Assembly: GCA_963920705.1 (NCBI GenBank)
Contig: OY987232.1
Span: 7,628,200-7,692,199 of the forward strand
Source of the DNA: Odiellus spinosus
Lineage: Eukaryota > Arthropoda > Arachnida > Opiliones > Phalangiidae
Reading direction: 5' to 3'
DNA length: 64,000 nt
Positions 56,441 through 64,000 of the stretch are shown here, in pieces (position 1 is the stretch's first letter; every line of letters begins with the position of its first letter). The notes under the pieces are model-generated. The model had not been told where the DNA came from. It was given only the letters and a program-made list of their open reading frames with translations, and made no database searches. Both the position numbers and the translations under genes were made by a program.

Positions 56441-58141
56441 AAATAAAATTAACGCCACCCACGAAACTTGTCTAATCGACTCCTAAAGGCCGAAACCGTC
56501 AAACCCGCTTTAACGTCGCTAGGAAGGGAGTTCTACGAATTGACCACGCGTTGGGTAAAAAAGACCCGGCGACTCGTGGTTTGACACCTCTCTTTAAAAA
56601 GGGTGGGTGCCTTGCGGCCCGTCCACCTAACCCTAAAAAAGGGATTAACCGACAAGTCATAATGACCATAAATTAGTTTAAACGTTTCTACTAGGTCAGT
56701 TCTGAGACGCCTGTCTGCTAGGGACTTGAGGCCCAGGCGCTTTAGGCGGTCTGAATAAGGGAGATTGCGTGGTCCCGTTACAAGCTTCGTGGCCTTTTTT
56801 TGGACCCTTTCAAGCTTCTCGATGTCCTTAACAAGATGTGGAGACCAAATACTAGAGCTTTAGTCCAGATGGGGTCGATGGTACGCCTGGTATAGAATGC
56901 GGAAGGACTTGACACTAAAGTGAGAAAAGGTGCGCCTTAGAACATACAGAGCACGCATCCCACGGGCAGAGGCCGCACGACTGTGGGTGTCCCCCAGCAT
57001 TCGTCCATCAAGCATAACACCGAGGTCTCATACAACAGTGTGAGCGGTACTATCGCGACTCCCCAGGTGATACGTAAAACACGGCTTTCTAGCACCACAG
57101 TGCAACACAACGGTCTTGTTCGAGTTAAAGCTCATACCATTTCTAGCTACCCACGAGTCAATGGCATCCACATCCCGCTGAAGCGAACACGAATCCGCAA
57201 CTGTCCCTATACCCCGCCCACCTTCGAGTCGTCGGCGAACAATCCCAGGAAGGACTCCTTAATAACTAGGGGAAGATCGTTGATATATATTACAAAGAGA
57301 TTAGGACCCAGCACTGAGCCCTGGGGTACCCCACTCGCAACCTCGCACCACGACGAAAAAACTCCTCTCAAAGCGACCACGGAGGAAATCAGCTATCCGA
57401 TTAACAATCGTGGAAGGAACCCGTAAGTTCTCCAGTTTTCGGATGAGGAGAGAGTGAGGAACCGTGTCGAACGCCTTTCTCAAGTCGAGATAAGATCCAC
57501 TGAATCCCAAGGTCGAGACACTTTGTAACCTCTCCATTGTCGATAGAATATTCTTGAAACACGACCTTTGCAGAAGAAAACCCATGTTGATTAGATGAAA
57601 AAAAAAAAAAAAAAAATGCGTCCAGACAAAAAGGATACCAGCGTATCTCTAACATGAGTTTCTAATTGTTTGCACGGAATGCAGGTCAGACTGATTCCCC
57701 TAAAATTATGGACAGAGGAAGAGGCCAGTGACTTCCTGATTTCGGTAACATTAGCCTTTTTCCACAAAAACGGAAGCCTACCCGTCTAAATAGAACGTTC
57801 AAAAATAGCCAAGAGGGGGGGGGGGGCAGCCAGAATGGCCGAGCCTTCCCTCAACAAACGCGGATGTAGTTCGTCCGGACCAGGGGACTTATGGATCGGC
57901 AAGCGACCGAGGTAGCGTCTAACGGAAGCGTAAGACAAGCCCAACTCCGAGGGGGACAATTCATCGGGGAGCTGCGTGTTAGGGAGACAAAAAAAAACGA
58001 CGCGAAATCTCCAAGATAAACCGCCTCCTCGAAAAATACCTTCGTATTGCTTTAATTAGTCACCTGTCTCCATTCATCACAAAATATCAACATGGCTTTC
58101 TCAAGAACAAACCTCCTTTCGGGCTGGCTTGAGGCTTACGA
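56441..58141 (-). pseudogene. CR1-like LINE reverse transcriptase fragment, heavily decayed
   Basis: Minus strand: KSPGPDELHPR (about 57880-57920), then YLDLRKAFDTVPHSLL (about 57465-57510), FADDSK (about 57220-57240) and a C-terminal stretch with YSDRLKRLGLKSLADRRLR (about 56690-56760). Multiple frame changes and stops lie between. The order is that of a CR1/Jockey-group reverse transcriptase; the endonuclease and ORF1 are missing. Its 5' edge abuts the truncated 3' LTR of the gypsy element at 58142. A poly-A run (57599-57616, plus strand) is inside. Confidence 0.82.
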
Positions 58142-58238
58142 TGCGGGTTCGTTCAGTCATTCACGTCTCCCTAGAGTTAGGGCGCCCTCTATCCCTGGGT
58201 TATGAAAGTTTAATGTGTAGTATAGCCAGTGTACAACA
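58142..58238 (-). repeat. Gypsy 3' LTR, truncated
   Basis: 97 bp matching the start of the 5' LTR (63498-63594) with two mismatches, preceded on the coding strand by the polypurine tract. Confidence 0.88.
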
Positions 58239-58258
58239 ATACCCCCCCCCCTTTTTTT
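58239..58258 (-). other. Polypurine tract
   Basis: Coding strand: seven A followed by a long G run and T-A-T just before TGTTGTACAC. This is the primer for plus-strand DNA synthesis in LTR elements and fixes the LTR border. Confidence 0.85.
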
Positions 58259-58287
58259 GCGATGGAGGGTTGATCTGTAAGCTGCTG

Positions 58288-61200
58288 TTAATTCGCGTAG
58301 CGCGATGGTGTCTTCCGTTGGCGTGAAGACTTCGCGCGGGCCATTGATGTTCCCGCACGCGGTTGTTGCCCTGCCTCATCGAAAATCGGGGCTCGGTGTG
58401 TCAACGATCGTGGTTTCGCGGGTGGGATGAAGTCCAACCTGAGTTGAATCGTAGACTTGTTGTGTCGACGTGGGATTGTGGTTGGAGTCTGCTTGTGCGG
58501 CTCCGGAACCACAACTGGTGTGTTAGGAACTTCAGCCGGTGTTTGCCCCGTTGGCCCGTTTTCGAGTGGTGTTTGCCTGTTTGCGAGGGCTCTGGTCGAT
58601 GTTGTCTGACTCGTTGGGCCGATTGCGGGTGGTGTTTCCCGGTTTGTTGAGGTGTGATAATGCCTTAGCCCTTGCGTTTGTTGAGGGCTGGTGTTCTTTG
58701 ATTCCAACATCTCAGATTGTGCATCTTTTTTTGTTACGGTAGGGATTTCTGCCCGGGCTCGTAGTTGATTCTGATGGCGGCGCATCTCTCCCTTTTGAGT
58801 CACGATGGCGTACATTGTGCGTCCGAGATGGCGCACTATCCTTCCTTTGACCCATCTTTCGCCAATGCCGAAATTGAAATCGAACACGGCGTCGCCCACG
58901 TGATATTTTGGGGAGTCTCCTAATTGTGTGGAAACCGCTGTCTCGGCGTTATGTGGCGTATTTTTAGGATGACACAAATCCAGGCGCGACGTGATGTTGC
59001 GGCCGAGCTTCAATTCCGCGGGTGATTTCCCGTTAGACGTAGCTGTGCGTCGATGGTTAATGAGGATTCTGGCAAGACGGTCGTCTAGAGAACCTGCTTT
59101 GTGGATATTGAGTCCGGCGTTTATGATGTTGGTGGCTTCGAAGTTGATTTCCGAAATCTTCCTGAGGTTGTCCTTTACCGTCCTTACGTTGGGCTCCGCT
59201 GCCCCGTTAGATGCTGGGTGGTGGGGAGCCGTTCTGAGGTGGGTGATGCCGTTGTTCTTGGCGAAATCCTCGAAATCCTTGCTCGTGAAACACGTGCCAT
59301 TATCGGTGACGAGGGTGAGTATGATTCAGAATTGTGCCATGCATTGTCGGAGACACGTAGTCACGGCCTGTGTTGATTGTGTTGTTGTGACAAAAACCTC
59401 AAGCCATTTGCTGTAGCTATCGATGATGATAAAGAGGTATTTCCCTTCCACGGTGCCTGCGAAATCGTGTGCCCTGGTCGTCGTGGTGGGCCATTCGATG
59501 AATGTTTTCGCCGGTAGTGTGGCGTGTTGACGGCACACTTGGCAGTATTGGGATAGCTCGTCGATGTCCGCATCGATACCGGGCCACCATATACGAGAGC
59601 GCGGGACGGCCTTCATTTTGACGATGCCCTGGTGAGAGCTTTGGAGCTCTTGGAGTAGTTCGCGTCTTTTGGCTTCGGGAATGATGATTCTGTTGCCCAT
59701 AAGGAGAATGCCGTGGAAGTTTGATAACTCGTTACGTCTGCGGTGATACACCGCTAGGTCGGGACCGACGTTGTTGGGCCACCCAGTGAGCATGTGAGAG
59801 TGTACTTTCCGCAATGTCGGGTCGGTTGTCGTGGCCTCCTCCAATTGTTTAGGTGTGAGGGGTCCGTTTTTCGTGACCTCCCTTAGGAGAAAGACATACT
59901 CGGCTGGAACCGGTGTGTTGGTCATCTGAGTGGGCAGCGGTGTTCTGCTTAGGGCGTCAGCATTTGCGTTGGCCTAGCCTTTCCGGAAACGAATTTCGTA
60001 CGTGTATGCCGCTAATATGAGAGACCAACGCTGGATCCTGGCAGCTGCCATCGGGGGTATGGGCTTGTTCGCTGCCAGAAGCGAGACCAACGGCTGGTGG
60101 TCTGTGTATAGGAAAAACTTCTTTCCATAAAAGTAATCCCGGTATTTCTTCACGCCGTAGATCAGTGCCAAAGCTTCTTTGTCTAATTGGGAATAGTTTT
60201 TTTCTGCTGCTGTTAGGCTTCTGGACGCAAACGAGGTGGGTCTTTCGTGACCGTCGATCATGTGCGAGATGACGGCTCCCACCCCCACTGGTGATTTGTC
60301 GCATGCGATTTGATTTCTTTATTTGTGTCGTAATGTACGAGGCTGTTTGATGTGCGTAGGGTGTCTTTTGCCGCTTGGAATGCCTCCTGGTGTTCCTTCT
60401 TCCATGACCAAGGCGTAGAGTGCTGGAGATATGCGTAGAGAGGCGCCAAACGGGTGGAATTGTTCGGCAGAAACCGACCGTAGTAATTGAGCAGACCGAG
60501 GAAGGAGCGTAGGGTTTCCACGTTCTCCGGTGGCGGAGCTTCCATGATGGCCAGCATCTTATCCTCCAAGGGGTGGATCCCTTGTGCGTCCAGCCTGTGT
60601 CCGAGGAACTCGACTTCGGTTTCCATGAACCGGAATTTTTCTAGTTTCAATTTCAGGCCGTAATCGCCGAATTTCTGGAGTACCGTGTCCAACGTTTTGA
60701 GAAGCTGGCGTTTGGTGTGCCCCCCGAGGAGTGTGTCGTCTTGGAATGGTGTGACGTTTTTGAATTCGACGAGGATCATTTCCATTAGCCGCTGAAAAAT
60801 AGCGGAGGCTGACGCCACGCCGAATGCGAGGCGGTTGAACCGGAACAGGCCTATGGTGGTGTTTATCACCGTGAATTTTCGTGAGATTATGTTCAATTTG
60901 ATCTGGTTGTAGGCGTTGCGAAGTTCGAGCTTGGCGAAAAACTTGCAACCAGCTAGCCGCGCGAAAATGTCCTCGGCACGCAGGATAGGGTATTTGTCGA
61001 TGTTGAGCTGCGTGTTGATTGTTGTCTTGTAGTCAGCGCAAATTCGTAGGCCGCCGTTGGGTTTCTTGACCGTGACTATGGATGACGCGTAGTCGGAATA
61101 ATGAACTCGTTCGATAATCCCTTCTCTTTCCATGCGGCGGATCTCGGCCTCTACCATCTCCTTACGCGCGTAGAGGATGGTTCTGGCGTTGCAGTATTTC

Positions 61201-61950
61201 GGGGGTGGGTGTGCGTGCATGTGAAGATGTGCTTGGATCCCCTTTAGTTTTCTCAGTCCGGGAGTGAACAGGGTGTGGTGCTTTCGAAGAACGAGAGCCA
61301 CGTCCGGGTCGCCGTGCGCCACGCTGTTGACGTGTGCAGGTTCTTTGATCGATGGAAGAATGTTCAAACTCGAATACAACCATTTTCGGCCGCAGAGGTT
61401 GGGGCGGTCCCCTCTGACGATGATGACCGGAAGTTCGGCCGTACGATTTCCGAACTCGACGTGGACTAAAGCTTGGCCAACAGTGTCGAGTTGGCGTGAA
61501 AAGGGTCGGATGGCCGAAAGTGCTCCGAATGTTTTGAATACGCGTTCCGTTACTATAGCGTAGCCGCACCCGTTATCCGCTTCGAAAAGAACTGGGTGAC
61601 CATTTACCTTCAAGGTGAACCGCTCTGGTGGTGGGACCTCGTCACCCATAGTAGGGATGTGTGGACTGTGAACTGCTTGACAGTCGGTGCTGGTAGTCTG
61701 TGTTGGGGTGCAGGCTACGTCGATGTGGTAGATGTCAGCGTCGTATTCAACTGGCGTGTCGATGTGGTAATTCGCAGCGTTGTGGTCTTCTGGCGGGTCG
61801 GTGTGGTACTCGTCGGTGTTGTAATCGTCGGCCGGCTCGTCAATGTGGTTCGATCGGTGTGATCGGTTTGTGTTGGTTGCCGATTGTTGCCGTTGTTGGG
61901 GGCCCTTGGTGGAGGTGGCGCTGGGCGGATTGAGACAAGCTTTTGCCAGG
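58288..61950 (-). pseudogene. Gypsy pol: protease, reverse transcriptase, RNase H, integrase, with breaks
   Basis: Protease around 61570 shows E-A-D-N-G where D-S/T-G is usual. Reverse transcriptase: KLELRNAYNQI where aspartate is usual, GLFRFNRLAFGV, and FQDD (about 60735-60750) in place of Y-x-D-D. One frameshift near 60280 leads to RNase H (AEKNYSQLDKEALALIYG, YTDHQPLV). A TAG at 59974-59976 precedes ADALSR. Integrase: HHCC zinc region (about 59540-59650), core D (IIDSYSKW), TDNGTCF and SNGAAE, with a TGA at 59326-59328 inside. A C-terminal GDAVFDF...RGRTMY-type domain and a Pro/Thr-rich tail end at 58288. It is inactive as read. The altered protease and RT residues may be decay. Confidence 0.87.
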
Positions 61951-62766
61951 TGACCAGTGCGGCCACACTGTCCGCAGGTAGCGCTGCGGTACGGGCAGTT
62001 CAAGCCCTTGTGGTCCTCGTTTTGCAGCGGAGACACTTGCTACGATCCGGGAGGATCTTCCCGGCTCCTTCGTTCCGGCCAAACGTGGGATAATGTGTGC
62101 GCTGGGAGGTGGTGTGGTTTGGAGTTCGATACTGTGTACGTTGGGAGGTGGTATGGTTCGGAGTTGGAGGTTTCCGACGGCTATTGTTGCGGTCATATCT
62201 GGGCGGCTGGTTTGCGCGTATCCGGTTGATCTGAGTCTGTTTTTCCTTGTCCTCCAATTTCATTTATCCGAGGTTGCGTTTGGAGTTTTCCATCGCTAAC
62301 AGGATAGTGGTGGCTCTCGCCAGTGTCACCTCCTTTTTCTCATCCTCCTCGGCGATGAGCTTTTGCTGCATCGTGTCGTCGTTGATACCGAAAATGACTT
62401 TGTCGACGCTTGTCAAATTTGCAATTGACCGAAAAGGCCTGAAGATCGGCGATGAATATTTCCACAGACTCCCCTGGTAGGCGGTTACGTCGGTGGAACC
62501 GGAGCCGTGCGATACAGCGTCGGGTTGAAATGTGTTGAGAGTGCTTCCGTGATCTCGGCGTACGATTTAGATGCTACGGTGGCGGGGCGTAGACGATTTC
62601 GTAATAGCGAATAGGTGTCCGTGCTGAGAACCGTTTGGAGCACCGCTTTTTTCTTATCAAGATCGGTCATGTCGTTCGCCGCGAAATGAGCTTCGAGTCT
62701 CTCCGCGTACTGGTCCCATGATTCAGATTTATTATCGAAGCTGCTCAAATGTCCGATTGTGGCCAT
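61930..62766 (-). pseudogene. Gypsy gag with frameshifts
   Basis: ATG 62764-62766 (MATIGHLSSFDNKSESWDQY) opens a retrotransposon-type capsid region. A frame change around 62480-62500 is followed by NRLPGESVEIFIADLQAF, a TAA at 62264-62266, then two CCHC knuckles (about 61935-62030), the second C-G-Q-C-x4-H-x4-C. Another frame change falls within the first knuckle. Gag would coat and package the RNA. In intact relatives it runs into pol. Confidence 0.8.
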
Positions 62767-62799
62767 GATGAGCGGCGTGACGTTGACCGGCACGCGCAA

Positions 62800-63344
62800 T
62801 AAAAAAAAACGGTGTGATGCGATAGTTCCTTTTTTTTTTTTTTTTTGTGTGCCGACTGTATGGGTTTGCGTGAATGTACGTGAACGCTAGCGCGGCGTGC
62901 GTGCGCGTGTAATGGCGGTGAAAACCCGATTCCAGAGAGGAAAAAAAAAACTATATATTTATATTTTTTTAAGGCGTGTACCGATTATATGTTTTTACCG
63001 TGACTTCTACGTGTGAATCACTATATACTTCAATGGAAATGTTCGCGAGAGCTGACGCGATGTGACCGCGCGTGTGGTGTCGATGAAATCCCGACGATTT
63101 AAGTGATGAAATCGGATATAAAATCGTAGTTACACGGACCTCGTGATTGCAACCGAAGAGCGGGGTGCATCTAGTGAGCCGTGCCGTACGTAGTTCGATC
63201 GCTGGTGGTGCGCAGTGAGCGGCGTGGTCGTGTTAGGCCTTGCCGTACGTGGTTCGATCGCTGGATCTCGTCTAAAATATGATGCTCGTTCGTTGTGGCC
63301 TGATATTTCCTTTTAGTATAGAGATCCCATCTCCGTCGCCATTT
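62800..63344 (-). other. Gypsy 5' untranslated region and primer-binding site
   Basis: The leader between the 5' LTR and gag starts with TGGCGACGGAGATGGGA (63341 downwards), a tRNA-complementary-type primer site one A-run away from the LTR end. A T-run (62831-62846 on plus) lies near gag. No upstream ORF is convincing. Confidence 0.7.
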
Positions 63345-63594
63345 TGTTATCTATGTGTATTAAACTGACTCAGTTTGAACTCAATATTTAATGGATATTA
63401 TACGGTACAAGTTGGGTTCGCGATACAAGTTGGGGAACCCTGCTCTAGCGATGCTGCTCGATCCCGCGCCACCAAGGAAGTGCCGCCTATGGGCTTAGGC
63501 GGGTTCGTTCAGTCATTCACGTCTCCCTAGAGTTAGGGCGCCCTCTATTCCTGGGTTATGAAAGTTCAATGTGTAGTATAGCCAGTGTACAACA
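63345..63594 (-). repeat. Gypsy 5' LTR (250 bp)
   Basis: Starts TGTTGTACACTGGCTATACT at 63594 and ends ...ATAACA at 63345. TG...CA ends, with the primer-binding site directly after. The first 97 bp are duplicated at 58142-58238. Confidence 0.82.
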
Positions 63595-63599
63595 GAAAG

Positions 63600-64000
63600 T
63601 TTATCCCTCTTTAAAACCAATCCCTCCAACTAGTTAATTCCTCGTGCTTAGTTGTCCATCTTGAAATCTTTAAGGTAAGGTTAGGCTAGGTTAGTTAATC
63701 CCTGGAAGTAGCCCATTCCTCCAAATATTTAATCCCAAGGTCGGGCTAACCCGTCCCTCTTGTAATATTTTAGGTAAGGTTAGGATAGTTAATCCATCGT
63801 ATTATCCCATCTTTCCAACTAGTTAATTCCTTGGGCTACCCCGACCATTTTGCAATATTTTGGTAGGGTTAGATTAAATAGTCCCAGGAAATAAGTACAT
63901 CCCACCAGCTAGGTAATCCCTAGCTCCGAGTAACCCGTAACTTTGTAGGTTCAGTTAGGTTAGGTTAGTTAATCCCTTTTTTCACTTCTTTAGGTAAGGT
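63600..64000. repeat. Degenerate TTAGG-like satellite at window end
   Basis: Words AATATTTTAGGTAAGGTTAGG, TTAGTTAATCCC and TCCAACTAGTTAAT recur irregularly, in the opposite orientation to 16030-16500. It continues past the window. Confidence 0.8.

Larger units (their letters stand above)
58142..63594 (-). mobile_element. Ty3/gypsy LTR retrotransposon, nearly complete
   Basis: On the minus strand: 5' LTR 63594-63345 (TGTTGTACAC...ATAACA, 250 bp), primer-binding site from 63341 (TGGCGACGGAGATGGGA), gag, pol, polypurine tract (A7 then a G run, about 58240-58256), and the 3' LTR, of which only 97 bp remain (58238-58142). The 97 bp match the 5' LTR with two differences, so insertion was recent in LTR terms, yet the coding region has several breaks. 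There is no envelope ORF. The 3' LTR is truncated at a LINE fragment, so a target duplication cannot be tested. Confidence 0.88.

Noticed and set aside
61264-62480. Plus-strand frames over the gypsy gag-pol region
   Set aside because: They are antisense shadows of the minus-strand polyprotein.

Overview
This window looks like AT-rich, repeat-dense nuclear DNA from an arthropod, most likely an insect. The grounds are very short GT-AG introns (57-136 bp in the best-resolved genes), an intact P-superfamily transposon, gypsy and non-LTR retrotransposons, Maverick/Polinton-type DNA polymerase fragments, and many fold-back repeats. There are no operons or bacterial-style gene spacing. I found no ordinary single-copy host gene with confidence. 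The species cannot be named from sequence alone.

Layout. 1-4000: an intronless ankyrin-repeat gene on the minus strand, broken by one in-frame stop, with internal duplication and a second copy of its 3' end plus flank. 6800-9050: a decayed gypsy pol fragment, with a TA-flanked fold-back element inserted at its 3' end. 9-25 kb: mostly non-coding DNA rich in fold-back elements (10.3, 11.7, 13.1, 15.4 and 20.3 kb), three of which share one core motif, plus satellite-like and minisatellite blocks. 25936-31253: a complete P-superfamily DNA transposon with 35-bp inverted ends and a 7-bp target duplication. It sits inside a tandem satellite and carries two convergent genes: an apparently intact four-exon THAP/P-type transposase and a second THAP gene.

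32-55 kb: a minus-strand Maverick/Polinton-like locus (protein-primed family-B DNA polymerase, a C2H2 zinc-finger ORF and two further genes). It is pulled apart by two insertions. The first is a 4.6-kb non-LTR retrotransposon with tandem 5' monomers (32373-36962). The second is an 11.7-kb TTAA-flanked, Kolobok-like transposon (39961-51705). That element carries a decayed transposase on + and a convergent multi-exon CXC / P2X7-C-terminal-like gene on -, in which one exon family is triplicated. It in turn contains a 3.7-kb CACTG-ended element, 21-bp minisatellites and a nested fold-back/MITE. 56-58 kb: a decayed CR1-like LINE fragment. 58142-63594: a nearly complete minus-strand Ty3/gypsy element with 5' LTR, primer-binding site, gag, pol, polypurine tract and a truncated 3' LTR. 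The window ends in TTAGG-like degenerate satellite.

Nested insertions give a relative chronology: polymerase locus first, then the LINE and the Kolobok-like element, then the smaller elements inside the latter. The P-type element is the youngest-looking, since its ends, target duplication and transposase reading frame are intact. Two DNA transposons of different superfamilies here share one plan: a transposase gene facing tail-to-tail a second gene with a cysteine-rich, probably DNA- or zinc-binding, domain. These two accessory genes are the most interesting content of the window.
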